From Ashinkailepas kermadecensis (Eukaryota; Arthropoda; Thecostraca; Neolepadidae): 64,000 bases of DNA. A program made the position numbers and the translations under genes. The stretch is taken from the NCBI GenBank assembly GCA_034440615.1, contig JAOTOM010001622.1:1-64000 (forward strand), written 5' to 3'. Shown one piece after another: positions 50,587 to 62,021 of the stretch. Numbering within the stretch: the first letter of the stretch is position 1; every line of letters begins with the position of its first letter. Under the pieces are notes generated by a model. The model had not been told where the DNA came from. It did no database searches and worked only from the letters and a program-made list of their open reading frames with translations.

Positions 50587-53500
50587 ATCGCTGGAGCCAG
50601 GGGCGTCGCCACCGGGGTGGGGGCAGAGGGGGCAGTCGCCCCTCCTTCCGTAAGACTGGCCCCCTCCCCCTGAAATTTGAGGAGGCCCCTATCCAGAAAT
50701 GCACAGGAAAAAGGTGAGGAAGGAGGCCGACGAGAAAGAACATCATGCTGTCAAGGAGGCCCCAAGACTGGCAACGAGGCTCCCGGGAAATATAATCAGG
50801 TCCTAATAAGAGACGTAGGACAGATATTGGGAGGAGGCCCCAGGACGAAAAGGATGCCACCGAGACGGGCAGGAAGCCACCCAGGTTAGACAAGAAGGCT
50901 TCCGATGGGTGGCAGGATATTCTTAATTTGGAAAACGAGGCCCACAAGATGGAAGAAGAGGCCCCTACAATAGAAAATAAGGAATGATAGGAGATATTTC
51001 TCCGGACGCAAGAGGGAGCCCCAAGGTCTCCCTCTTGAGCCCTTGGGGTCTCCGCAGGAATGAGAGAAGGCCACTGAGACCAGCCAGATGAGGCCCATAT
51101 TTTGGAATAGGAGGACCCTAGGAGAGAAGATTTGGGACTGTGACACAAAAACACCCTGCTAAGAGGACAATGAGGCTCCAAACACAGGTGAGGAGGCCTC
51201 CATGACGTGAGAGAAGGCCACTAGGTTGAAAAAGGAGTCACCTAGGAGAGGATAGGAGGCCCCAGAAATCAAGAGAGTGCCAACAATTGGCATGGAGGCC
51301 CCCAAGATTGCAAAGGAGGCCCCAGGATTGCAAAGGAGGCCCAAAGGATTGCAAAGGAGGCCCCCATGATTGCAATGGAGGCCCCATGATTGCAAAGGAG
51401 GCACCCATGATTGCAAAGGAGGCCCCCATGATTGCAAAGGAGGCCCCCATGATTGCACAGAAGGCCCCCATGATTGCAAAAGAGGCCCCCAGGATTGCAA
51501 AGGAGGCCCCCAGGATTGCAAAGGAGTCCCCAGGATTGCAAAGGAGGCCCCAGGATTACAAAGGACGCCCACAGGATTGCAAAGGAGGCCCCAATACGGG
51601 AAAGGAGGCCCCAGAAAATGAGAGGAGACCCTAAGACGGAAGAGAAAGCCAGTGCATATGAAATGAGGTTTCGGAGACACAAAAACAGGCCCCAAAACGG
51701 GTAAGGTTCCACCAAGATAGAATAGGATGATCCAGAAATGTGGCAGGATACACCTAAGTCGGAAGAGGACGACACAATATTCGAAATGGGACCCCATGAT
51801 GAACGAGGAGGCCCCTAAAATAGGAGAGAAAGGCCATGAGACAAGAGGGATGGCTCCCAGGCGAGAAAGAAGGCTCAAAGACGGGTAAGAAGGTCCCCAG
51901 AAAATGACAAGGGAACTGAGATTGGAAAGGTTGCTTGCAATCTGGAAGAGGAGGCACCTGGGAGAGAAGATAAGTCCACCAGGAGATAAGAGGCCACCCT
52001 TAAAATGGGCAAAGATCGAATCAAAACGCAGAGCAGGAGGCCCCCAAGACGTGAGAGGTGGCCACTAATTTGAAAAAGAAGGTCTCTAGAAGAGAAAAGG
52101 AGGCCCCTGCCGGACTCGAGAGGAGTCCCCCAAGACGGAATAGGAGGTCTCCAGGGCCGAATGAGGCCCCGAAGACCGGAAAGGGTTCCCAGGAAATGAG
52201 AGGAGGCCCTGAAGATGGGAGTGGTAGCAGGTATGGAATGAGGTGAGGTTTCCAAAATTGAAGATGCCCTCAAGACGGATAGGCTTTGCCAGGACAAAGG
52301 AGGCCCAGGAGGCGTGGCAGGAGGCCCCTAATTTGGCAGAGGATGCCCCTGGAACATGAGAGGAAGTCCCATGCCATGTTAAAGGGGCCCCAGGATGTAG
52401 GAGAAGGCCCTCCAAGACGGGAGAGGGGGCCATTGAATATGGAGGAGGGTAGGACACGAGAAGACATCCAAAACCGGTAAAGAGGCTCCAGGAAATGGGG
52501 TCAGACCCCTAAGACGTGAGAGGAGGCCTATAATTTGCAAAAGAAGCCCCGAAGGAATTTTAGGAGTCGTGCCGGGGTACTTGAAAATCACGACATGGTC
52601 CCCAAAAATCACGCTGAGCCTGGGGGTACCAAACAGTCACGCCCGGACCATGAAAATCACGCTAGGGGCACGACAGGTCGTACCATTCCCTAACAGTCTC
52701 ATTGGGACACAAATGAAGCCGGGGCGACGAAAAACATGAATGGACATGGACATGCACGTTTTTGGACATGGACATGGGTAATCACTCTGGCTAATTCATG
52801 GACATGGACATGGATAATCACTCTGGGGCCCCAACAATGACGCCAAAAGCCTCCAAAACGTGTTGGACGCCCAAAAAGTGTCGAGGTCGCTAAAACTCGC
52901 GCTAGGGATCCAAGCAAATGACGTCGAGGCACAACAGATTACATTGGACTAAAAAAAAGTCGCGTCGCACCTCATGACAATCACACTGGGGGCCCAAAAG
53001 GTCGCGCCAGGCCCCACAAGTTGCAGCTGCCCTAACAAATCAATTCTCAACCGGAATGTCACTCTACGGCCTCAAAAATCGGGTCAGTCTCCCAAAACCC
53101 GTTGGGCATCGGAAAAAAACGTGTCAGGGCATCGATAAAAATAATCGCACCGGGAGACCGAAGAATCGTACCAGGACCCAAAAATATCACATAAGGACCT
53201 TTAAAAAGATAGAACTCGATGTCGAAAAAGTTCACACCGAGACTCGATTGAATCGACCCCAGCATCGGCAAATTAAGAACAGGTCCGGAAAAAATTACCC
53301 GAAGGGCTTTTACACTCCGAAGGGTGCCATCGGCTGAAAAAAAACTCCTCCGGTGGCAGCAGTGGCATATCAAAGGGGCAAATTCCTTTCCTCTGAGAGG
53401 GTTAAGCTTCCAAGAATCGTGCCGGGGCCCGAAAAAGTCGCGCTGGGGCCACAAAAATTCGCGTCGGTCCACCAGAATTTGCACAGGGAGCTGACCGGAT

Positions 53501-53740
53501 AAATACGGCGGGCCCAGAAAACCGGTTCCCCAAATATCGTGTTCGGGACCCACAATTCCCATCGGTAGTCCCCAAAATGTGTTCTGTGCATCAAACATTC
53601 ACGTCGGGGCTCCCAAAAATTTGCCTCTAAGGCCCCACATAAGCACAGTGTGACCCCAAAATCGCATCGGTATCCCCAAACAAATCAAGCCGGAGCCTTC
53701 CAAAATAATGAGGGATTCCCCAAAAATAACTGTCCGGGTC
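50587..53740 (-). mobile_element. Large tandem-built non-coding element, copy C (inverted)
   Basis: The right end of the family comes first here: GGGGCGTCGCCACCGGGGTG, then GAGGAGGCCCCTATCCAGAA. The GCCTCC-type units follow in inverse order, with the 20-bp array at its homologous site, then the GCGCGATTTTTG part. The match to B stops near 53,740, so the first 1.4 kb of the element is missing. Local gains include the ACATGGACATGG hexamers near 52,740-52,820. Confidence 0.75.
51295..51600. repeat. 20-bp array inside copy C, about 14 units
   Basis: The unit on the + strand is ATTGCAAAGGAGGCCCCCAG, the complement of the copy A unit. It sits between the same flanks as in copies A and D (TGCCAACAATTGGCATGGAG on one side, AAAATGAGAGGAGACCCTAA on the other). 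Confidence 0.95.
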
Positions 53741-54975
53741 AGGAGTCACCCGGTACTTCCATAATATTCTGAAATTCTCACGCACTGTTAAAATAATAGT
53801 TTTTTTCCGTTATGTGTGAGATGTCGAAGCTAGTACAGTAGGATGTCGAAATTGGCCATGGAAACGTGCCAATTAAGATATTGTTTAGTCCTTTCACCTC
53901 AATTTTGAGCAAGTAGTGTACTGATAAGCGCATGTTTTCATGTAATTTGGATGGACACTTAATATAGGAATACCTATGCAAACAATAACGATTGCAACAC
54001 CATGACATCAACAGATGGCATTATTTAACAGACCACATCATATATAATCTCTCTACCTGGAATTGTGTTAAGAGATGCTTGTGTATCACAATCCGTAATG
54101 GTGGGCATATGCATGATATTTATACACGAAATACTCTTAGAAACAAGTCATGGAGACTTCACAAGAACACGCCAACAAACATGATGTTGATTTGCCCTTG
54201 GAAAGGATGTCTATCCAGTGGTCAGAAAATTGTATATTCCACCCTATTTCACCAATAATTTATCACTGTTCCCACGTTATGATGGATGTTTCCTAGTCGA
54301 CGTTTTGCACCCACCTTCTTTCTGCCTTGTCTTCCTTCAGATTTATTGTTTTATGCACCAGTGATCCTCTTCCGGGAACACCTCCGATAATTTTGGAACA
54401 AAATCGCTGATGATCGCATCTTGACATGACATTGTGGCATAAAGCGACACATTTTATCTGGGTTAGGTTAATAGATGACTGGATTAATATCCTGACATTA
54501 TCCCGTACAAAGTCATTGAAGATCATTGAGCTATGTCGACCTCTCATGACTTTTTTTGCATGACGGGATATAGGTTTATTTTAAGCCCTGAATCCGATTT
54601 ACCGTCCGTCTTACCCTGGATGGGTGGAAGCAATGGTTTTAACCAACATTCTGTCTAGTTTTCAAATGCGGGGTCGGTCCCTTGACCTGACCTGGCCTGA
54701 CCCGTGATCTATGTTTTAAATGGAGCTGCGGATGTGTCATTGCACCCGTAAAGCATTGGCGACACTCCGATAACTAAAAGTTCATATCTGATGCAGTTTA
54801 GGAAGCGTTTGCGATCAAATTGTGAAAAGTTTTTTTTTGCGAAAACTTTATCTTTGACCTGACCTGGAGGGCCACTTGCCACCCTTGGTACACAAACTGA
54901 GTGTCAAGGGCAAGATCTCATCCCCCTACACGTCTATTTTTGCTTTGTTTCTCTAACACGTTTCGTTCGGACACG
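53741..54975. other. No gene recognised
   Basis: AT-leaning sequence without a domain-bearing frame or recognised repeat. Confidence 0.4.
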
Positions 54976-54977
54976 CC

Positions 54978-55957
54978 ACGGGGTCCTACCAATCCCCACG
55001 GGGTCCTACCAATCCCCACGGGGTCCTACCAATCCCCCACGGGGTCCTACCAATCCCCCACGGGGTCCTACCAATCCCCCACGGGGTCCTACCAATCCCC
55101 ACGGGGTCCTACCAATCCCCCACGGGGTCCTACCAATCTCCACGGGGTCCTACCAATCCCCACGGGGTCCTACCAATCCCCACGGGGTCCTACCAATCTC
55201 CACGGGGTCCTACCAATCCCCACGGGGTCCTACCAATCCCCACGGGGTCCTACCAATCTCCACGGGGTCCTACCAACCCCACGGGGTCCTACCAATCCCC
55301 ACGGGGTCCTACCAATCCCCACGGGGTCCTACCAATCTCCACGGGTCCTACCAATCCCCACGGGGTCCTACCAATCCCCACGGGGTCCTACCAATCCCCC
55401 ACGGGGTCCTACCAATCCCCACGGGGTCCTACCAATCCCCCACGGGGTCCTACCAATCCCCACGGGGTCCTACCAATCCCCACGGGGTCCTACCAATCCC
55501 CCACGGGGTCCTACCAATCCCCCACGGGTTCCTACCAACCCCACGGGGTCCTACCAATCCACCACGGGGTCCTACCAATCCCCACGGGGTCCTACCAATC
55601 CACCACGGGGTCCTACCAATCCCCACGGGGTCCTACCAATCCACCACGGGTTCCTACCAATCCCCCACGGGGTCCTACCAATCCCCCACGGGGTCCTACC
55701 AATCCCCACGGGGTCCTACCAATCCCCCACGGGGTCCTACCAATCCCCACGGGGTCCTACCAATCCCCCACGGGGTCCTACCAATCCCCACGGGGTCCTA
55801 CCAATCCCCACGGGGTCCTACCAATCCCCCACGGGGTCCTACCAATCCCCACGGGGTCCTACCAATCCCCCACGGGGTCCTACCAATCCCCACGGGGTCC
55901 TACCAATCCCCCACGGGGTCCTACCAATCCCCCACGGGGTCCTACCAATCCCTCCAC
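54978..55957. repeat. 21-22-bp minisatellite, about 45 copies
   Basis: The unit is CACGGGGTCCTACCAATCCC with one or two further C. Alternation of 21- and 22-bp units and rare ATCTCC, GGGTTCC and CAACCCC variants mark sub-blocks. A frame of 362 codons through the array is an artefact. Confidence 0.97.
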
Positions 55958-55963
55958 CCTACC

Positions 55964-56173
55964 CAGTGGCGCAGCCAAGCTTTTCGTAAAGGGGGCGACC
56001 CCCCAAAATGTGATGAAATGGAGAAAGCTTCCGACGCGTGAAGCGCGCCAAAAGTTTACAGTTTTTAGTTTATAAAATTTTGAGTTTTGCGAAGGGAAAA
56101 TCTCAAAATTTATCATTTGATCTAGCGTACTTTTGGGTGCTAAGGGGGGGGGGTCCCCCTAGCTACGCCTCTG
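55964..56173 (+). mobile_element. Short TIR element, family I
   Basis: Ends CAGTGGCGCAGCCAAGCTTT and CCCTAGCTACGCCTCTG. The body contains GACGCGTGAAGCGCGCC and GATCTAGCGTACTTTTGGGT. It starts 7 bp after the 21-22-bp array. Confidence 0.8.
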
Positions 56174-56253
56174 CCACTCCCCCCTTCACATGCGGAGTTG
56201 GCACAATCTCGTGCACGGGCGAGGATTAAGCCTTGCGCCTTTGTGTTCTCAGC

Positions 56254-56504
56254 TATCCTGAGAATGTCGGGATTTCCCGCCAACCACCTGTCCCGGCACG
56301 GTGCGCCTCAGCAGGACTTCCCGCAGCAGTGGCGCCACTGGACATGCGGCGGCCGTTCTCGCTACTAGTGCCGACTGGGCCCGCTGCACGACCGACCAGT
56401 CACGGCACCGCCAGTGGCGGACCGGACAACAGCATGGGTGCACTGGAGGCAGCGGCCGTGCTGGCTTTGGCCACCGTCGCCGGTGCGGTTAGGGCACCGG
56501 ACAG
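56254..56504 (+). CDS. Possible first exon with signal peptide
   Basis: A GC-rich block between a good acceptor-like TTTGTGTTCTCAG and a strong donor CAGGTAAGG at 56,505. From ATG at 56,434 it encodes MGALEAAAVLALATVAGAVR then APD, a secretion-signal-like segment, ending in phase 2 at the donor. No downstream exon was found, so the product is unknown. Upstream in the same frame there is no stop for about 200 bp, so it could instead be an internal exon, or not coding at all. Confidence 0.25.
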
Positions 56505-56514
56505 GTAAGGTCGT

Positions 56515-56715
56515 GACCAAGGTGCGTGACCTGCTTGTGCCGTGACCTGCATGCTACTGTGACCTGCCTGCTACCGCGACCTGTTTGTTACCGTGACCTG
56601 CCTGTTGCCGTAACCTGCATGTTGCTGTGGCCTGTTTGTTACCGAGATCTGTCTGTTGCCGTGACATGCATGTTACTATGACCTGCCTGTTACCATGACC
56701 TGTTTGTTGCCGTGA
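56515..56715. repeat. Degenerate 17-21-bp minisatellite, about 10 copies
   Basis: Units of GTGACCTGCCTGTTACC type follow directly after the possible donor site. Confidence 0.88.
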
Positions 56716-56724
56716 TTTTAATGT

Positions 56725-58545
56725 ACCCCTACACGACTCCTACTATTTCTTAGGGGCTTCTTCTTGCAAATTATAGGCCTCCTGTCGCGTCTTAAGGGTC
56801 TCGTCTCATTTCCTGGAGCCTTTTTACCGGTTTTCGACGTCTCCTTGTGTGTCCTACCCTCCTCCATATTCAATGGTCCTCCTCTCCCATCTTGGAGGGC
56901 CTCCTCTTGCATTCTGGGGCCCCTTTAACATGGCATGGGGCTTCCCCTCATCTTCGAGTGGCATTCTCTGAGAAATTAGGGTCCTCCTGCCACGCCTCGT
57001 GGGCCTCCTCCTTTATCCTGGCAAAGCCTTACTCGTCTTGAGGGGATCTTCAATTTTGGAAACCTCACCTCCTTCCATACCTGCTACAACTCCCATCATA
57101 AGGGCCTCCTCTCATTTCCTGGGAACTCGTTCCGGTTTTCGGGGCCTCATTTGGTCCTGGAGACCTACTCCCTCTTGAGGGACTCCTCTCGAGTCCGGCA
57201 GGGGCCTCATTTCTCTTCTAGAGGCCTTCTTTTTCAAATTAGGGGTCTCCTCTCACGTCTTGGGGGCCTCCTGCTCTGCGTATGGATTCGATCTTTACCC
57301 ATCTTAAGGGTGGTCTCTTATCTTCTGGTGGACTCCTCTTCTCTCCCAGGCGCCTCCTCTGCCAAGTTACTGGCAACCTTTCCTATCTTAGTGGCCTTGT
57401 TATTTCCCCGGGGACCTTCTCAGCCGTCTTCGAGCCTTCTTTTCCGCCTGGGAGCCATCTCTCTTATCGAATGACCTTTTTCTCCTATTTTAGGGGCCTC
57501 CTCGTTCATCATGGGGTTTCATTTCCAATATTGTGTCGTTCTCTTCTGAATTAGGTGCCTCCTGCCACGTCTCTGGATCATCCTTTTCTATCTCGGTGGA
57601 ACCTCACCCGTTTGGGGCCTGCATTTGCGTCTCCGAAACCTCATCTCATATCCACTGGCTTCCTTTTCCGTCTTAGGGCCTTCTCTCATATTCTGGGGCC
57701 TCCCTTCTGGTATTTGGGCCTCCTTTGCAATCCTAGTTTCCTCCGTGCCATTTTTGACACTCACTTGATTTCTGAGGACTCCTACCCTCTCCTAGGTGAC
57801 TCCTTTTTCAAATTAGGGTCCTCCTCTCACGTCATGGGGGCCTCCTCATCTGTGTTTGGAGCCTCATTATCCTCTTAGCAGGGTGCCTTTGCGTCCTAGT
57901 CCTAGATCTTCTCTTCTATGGTCCTCCTCTTCCAAAATATGGGCCTTATCTGGCTGGTCTCGGTGGCCTTCTCTCATTCCTGCGGAGACCTTCTTACCCG
58001 TCGTGGGGCCCCTCTTGCGTCCGGAGAAATCTCCCCTATCATGTCTTAATTTTATATTGCAGGGGCATCCTCTTCCGTCTTGGGGCCTCGTTTTCCAAAT
58101 TAAGAATATCATGCCACCCATCGGAAGCTTTTTCGTCTAACCTGGGTGGCTTCTTGCCCGTCTCGGTGGCATCCTTTTCGTCCTGATGGCATCCTTTTCG
58201 TCCTGGGGGGCCTCCTCGCAATCTCTGTTCTACGTCTTGGGGCCTCCTTTTCGTCATGGGGGCCTCCTTTTCGTCATGGGGCCTCATTTTTGTCCTGGGG
58301 GCCTCCTCCCAATCTCTTTTCTACGTCTCTTATAGAGACCTGATTATATTTCCTGGGGGCCTCGTCAGTCTTGGGGCCTCCTTGGCAGCATGATCTTCTG
58401 TCCCGTCGGCCTCCTTGTTCACTTTTTTGCTATGCATTTCCGGATAGGGGCCTCCTCAAATTTCAGGGGGGGGGGGGCGGCCCAGTCTCACGGCAGGGGG
58501 GGGCGATTGCCCCCACTGCCCCCCCGGTGGCGACGCCCTTGTCTC
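56725..58545 (+). mobile_element. Large tandem-built non-coding element, copy D (3' half)
   Basis: Begins TACCCCTACACGACTCCTAC, matching B at about 48,677, and runs to CCCCCCGGTGGCGACGCCC. It is made of GGCCTCCTxTC units. At 57,715-57,740 it has a single GGGCCTCCTTTGCAATCCTA, the lone equivalent of the arrays in A and C. The 5' half is absent. Confidence 0.8.
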
Positions 58546-58605
58546 CACTCCTTACCGGCCCGGGATTAACCTTTCGTTCCAAACATGTTCTGAGAGGTTA
58601 AGCTA

Positions 58606-58825
58606 TCAGGGGCGGGTCCAGGAATTGTCTTGGGGACACAAGTCCGGAGGGGCGCCACTGCGAAAGTACCTGGAGAGGCGCCTTTGCCTTCCGAGGAACG
58701 CTTCTACCTAAAAAAACTCGTGAGGGTGCACTCCAGCCTTCCCAGAGGAGCGGCACTTACCCGCCCAGAGGGGCGCTATCTTCCCGTGGGAGGAGAGGGC
58801 ACACGCCCGCAGTGTCCCATTGTAC
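58606..58825 (+). mobile_element. Short TIR element, family II, diverged
   Basis: Starts CAGGGGCGGGTCCAGGAATT and carries GGAGGGGCGCCACTGCGAAA and GGGTGCACTCCAGCCTTCCC. The right end is not clearly inverted. Confidence 0.65.
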
Positions 58826-58969
58826 GGGCCCGTGTGAGCTATACTTTTAGAAATAACTTGTCGCAATTCTGCATCGTAAAGAAGCTTTCCAGACTACGCC
58901 GTGGTGCACTTTTAGCACCTCTGACGGCGTCTCAGCACTGGAGATGTGAAGGCGTGTTTCACAACAGGC

Positions 58970-59347
58970 TCATTCCACGACAAATCGACAAGAGCATAAC
59001 ACCCAATATTGTATATTTTGATGACAATAATTGTGTGGGGTTATCTGATGCGCCGAATCCAGCTGCGCAATTTTCAGAAAGATCAGGTCAACGGTCAAAG
59101 GGTTATAGCCTCGGGAATTTTTGACATGTCACCTCACAAGAGTGTTTTTGAGGTTTTACCACAATAAAGAACAACCCTAATTGTGCAAAAATATATATCG
59201 GTGAACTTGCGATAATCCATTGCGTCTTTTGGCAATTTCAGAATTTTCGTTTACGGGCTATTTGAAATTGTGGCATCTTGCCCCAAGTTCACGTGACCTA
59301 CTTTATCTTTCTGGATAGTGACAATCTGATTTGAAAAAGTGCAGAAA
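58970..59347 (+). repeat. Dispersed 370-bp repeat, family IV, copy 1
   Basis: Starts TTCCACGACAAATCGACAAG and contains GGGTTATCTGATGCGCCGAA, GGGTTATAGCCTCGGGAATT, TATATATCGGTGAACTTGCG and a final GATTTGAAAAAGTGCAGAAA. No coding capacity seen. Confidence 0.85.
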
Positions 59348-59660
59348 TGAAGTTCGATATAAAATATCCTTTTATCCTTCGAAACAAAATATAATAGCAT
59401 AGGGTTTTGCCCAGAAATCTACAAATTCGTTCTAAATTTGGCGTTCATGGTTGTTTATTTTGCTCTAGTTTATCATGGCCTGTTTCAATATGTGCTAAGA
59501 CCGGCATATTACCGAAATACAAGGCTTTTGACGTTCGAGGCACGTGGTGGAATGATAATGTTAGTCATCTGATCTTGGGTGTTGTATTGCACAAGTCTTC
59601 TAACTCGTGAGGTCAAGGGTTAAACAGAAATGGCAAAAAAAGGTTTCTGAATTGCGGTAG
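59348..59660. other. No gene recognised
   Basis: AT-rich spacer between two family IV copies. Confidence 0.35.
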
Positions 59661-59664
59661 GTGG

Positions 59665-60030
59665 CCCATTCCACGACAAATCGACAAGTGAAGGGGCGAA
59701 GATAGCACCCTACACTTCATATTTCGACGAAAATACTTATACATGGTTAGTTTGTCTCTATTATCCAGCTGTGCAATTTTGAGAAAGATCGAAGCAACGG
59801 TTAAGGAGTTATAGCCTCGGCCATTTTTAACAGGTCACTTAAGTCTTTGGAGGCCAGGAACTCAATGAAGAGTAACCGGAATTGCACGAAGGTACATATT
59901 GCTGAACTCGTCATAATCCACTGCATCTTTTGTCTATTTCGAAATTTGTATTCACGAATTTTTTGAAATCGTGAGCTTGTGACATAAGATAATGTGATTT
60001 AGTATGACCTTCGAAACAGTCCCAATGGTA
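59665..60030 (+). repeat. Dispersed 370-bp repeat, family IV, copy 2
   Basis: TTCCACGACAAATCGACAAG, AGAAAGATCGAAGCAACGG and GAGTTATAGCCTCGGCCATT match copy 1 in order, at lower identity. Confidence 0.8.
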
Positions 60031-60440
60031 TGTTGGAAATGCAGGAACAACGAAGGGTGTTTTTGAAAGCCTAGACCGTCACATGTAAGGAGAAAAGTAA
60101 TAGAAATGTTTCACCTCATGCAATATATGTTTGCATCAATGTCAGCATATCACAAATGTAATATCATATTTCACTGACAAACACTGAAGAATTTATAACA
60201 CCGCCAACCACTGTAATATCAACTTTCTGGCGTTTCAAACTCCACATTCTGGAAACGAAACAATGAACCTCGTTGACTGAGTAAGCGCATTCATCTTGAA
60301 CTGTTTGAGAACAAATTTGGCGCGGGCGCATCCATTAACACATGTTGCTCCTGAAATTAATCGAATTGGATCATGAGCCGTCTACATCAGTGTAATAAAA
60401 TAAAGTAACATAATTACACAATGCAATGCAATACAATAAT
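60031..60440. other. No gene recognised
   Basis: AT-rich sequence without features. Confidence 0.35.
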
Positions 60441-60540
60441 TTTTTTCTTCATATTTGTTTCTTCAATTTTCAGATCGATAAGTGTAAACGAGAAATTAGC
60501 ATTAGCAGGCACCAACCAGCGGGTCTGAACCATCATAAAG

Positions 60541-61033
60541 ACATAAAAGATCAGTGCAACTATGAGCCGCAAGGGCCCTTCTTGGTTGCACTCTGGACAC
60601 TGAACCAGTTGCCCACCAAATCCGTCGATCAGCCCTCCCTGCAATACCGAAAAACAAGCCCTCTTTTCTTATAATGAGTGTCTATGCTGTTTTTAAAGAT
60701 GTTCAGTGTGCTGCTACTGACAATGGTTTCTGGCGGATGGTTCCAATGTTCTACTACCCTGTTGGTGAAGAACGACTGTCTTAACCTTGTCCTGCTGTGA
60801 CTAACTTTAATTTTGAATTGATGACCTCTAATTGCATCATTTCTGTTAAATTCAAACATTTCCCTGAGATATCCCTGTTCCTGACCATGAACAAGTTTAA
60901 AGACCTCGATGAGATCTCCTCTCATCCTTCCATCTCTAAGTGAAAACATATTCAATTTCCTCAATCTTTCCTCATATGCCAGGTTGCTTAGACATAAATA
61001 AAGACATAAAAGATCAGTGCAACTATGAGCCAC
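60541..61033 (-). pseudogene. CR1-type LINE 3' end, copy 1
   Basis: Minus-strand frame ANLAYEERLRKLNMFSLRDG-like sequence: YEERLRKLNMFSLRDGRMRG, DLIEVFKLVHGQ, FEFNRNDAIRGHQFKIKVSH, RLRQSFFTNRVVEHWN and PPETIVSSSTLNIFKNSID. This is the diagnostic tail after the reverse transcriptase in CR1-like LINEs. The coding part ends near 60,660 and the rest is 3' UTR (CAAGAAGGGCCCTTGCGGCT on the minus strand). It is strongly 5'-truncated, as usual for LINE insertions. Confidence 0.85.
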
Positions 61034-61238
61034 AAGGGCCCTTCTTGGTTACACTTTGGACACTGAACCCGTTGCCCACCAAATCTGTCCATCAACCCTC
61101 CCTGGAAAACATAAAAATAAGCCCCCTATTCTTATAATGATTGTCTATGCCGTTTTTAAGGATGTTCAGTCTGTTGCTACTGACAATGGTTCCTGGCAGC
61201 TGGTTACAGTATTCTACTACCCTGTTGGTGAAGAAAGA
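61003..61238 (-). pseudogene. CR1-type LINE 3' end, copy 2
   Basis: Repeats the last 235 bases of copy 1 (AAAAGATCAGTGCAACTATG to TTGGTGAAGAAAGACTATC on the + strand) with scattered differences, in the same orientation. It abuts the Penelope-like sequence at about 61,239, so its 5' truncation point lies there. Confidence 0.8.
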
Positions 61239-61790
61239 CTATCCATTGTCGATGACCAACTATGTCGACAGGTAAACGCAGCCATCCGTTCGTCTCATCT
61301 AAACCATGTTAGGGTAGCCTGGACTAGCGGACCTACGCTGAAATCTTACCTGGTCCGCTCAGCCCTGAAAATTCCGCCATGCCCTGCTGGTAGAAGAACG
61401 TGCCACACCTGTATCAACGGGCTCAAAGGTAGATGCACGCGAAAAAACGTAGTTTATAAAATAACGTGCAACCGCTGTCTTGGAATATGTTATGTCGGTG
61501 AAACCAAACGTAGTATCAGGGATAGGTACAATGAGCACTTGGGAGATGCCAGACTTCGAAGAGCATACACACCTTTAGGCGAACACATGATCGACAAACA
61601 TTCTAACATGGAACACAACGACACTAACACAAACTTCAAAGTAGAAATTCTAGCAACAGCCAGGGACAACGCTGATCTAAAGGTCCTCGTTCTCTACACA
61701 TACGTAATCTACGGCCGCAACTAAACACGCAAACGACATCTTGGTATATCACTTAAATTACATAAACATAAATTATATTTTATGTATTAC
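61239..61790 (+). pseudogene. Penelope-like element, 3' coding end with GIY-YIG endonuclease
   Basis: Encodes the tail of a Penelope-like protein. The RT-distal part reads SSHLNHVRVAWTSGPTLKSY then LVRSALKIPPCPAG. A Cys pair CHTC follows, then CTRKNVVYKITCNRC, and the GIY-YIG domain ICYVGETKRSIRDRYNEHLG then YTPLGEHMIDKHS. In this class the endonuclease nicks target DNA for insertion. Near 61,690 a frameshift moves the end into another frame, where YIRNLRPQLNTQTTSW is the expected family tail; unshifted translation stops at YGRN. Most of the reverse transcriptase is missing on the left, where a CR1 tail lies instead. Degraded, not functional. Confidence 0.88.
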
Positions 61791-62021
61791 GCGTTATATT
61801 GGATCTATGTCTATATATGTGCGTGAGTGTATGTATCGATATGTATGTGGACCATCGGCTCGGGCTTCCTCAGAGGATTCTATCTTGACATAGTTTGTTT
61901 CTGGTTTGGAGTTTCTTTAAGTGTCTGCACCACTGAGGAGGCTTTTCTGCATTCCACGTGTCTTTTGCACTTTTTTTTCCTCGCGTGCTTTTTTTTTCAA
62001 TTGCTAAACTTGACATTTTTA

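Noticed and set aside
54978..55957. CRISPR-like look of regularly spaced repeats
   Set aside because: There are no unique spacers between units; this is a head-to-tail minisatellite in eukaryotic DNA. The same holds for the other arrays.
54901..55989. 362-codon Pro/Gly/Thr-rich frame
   Set aside because: Made by the 21-22-bp array; no conserved non-repeat part.
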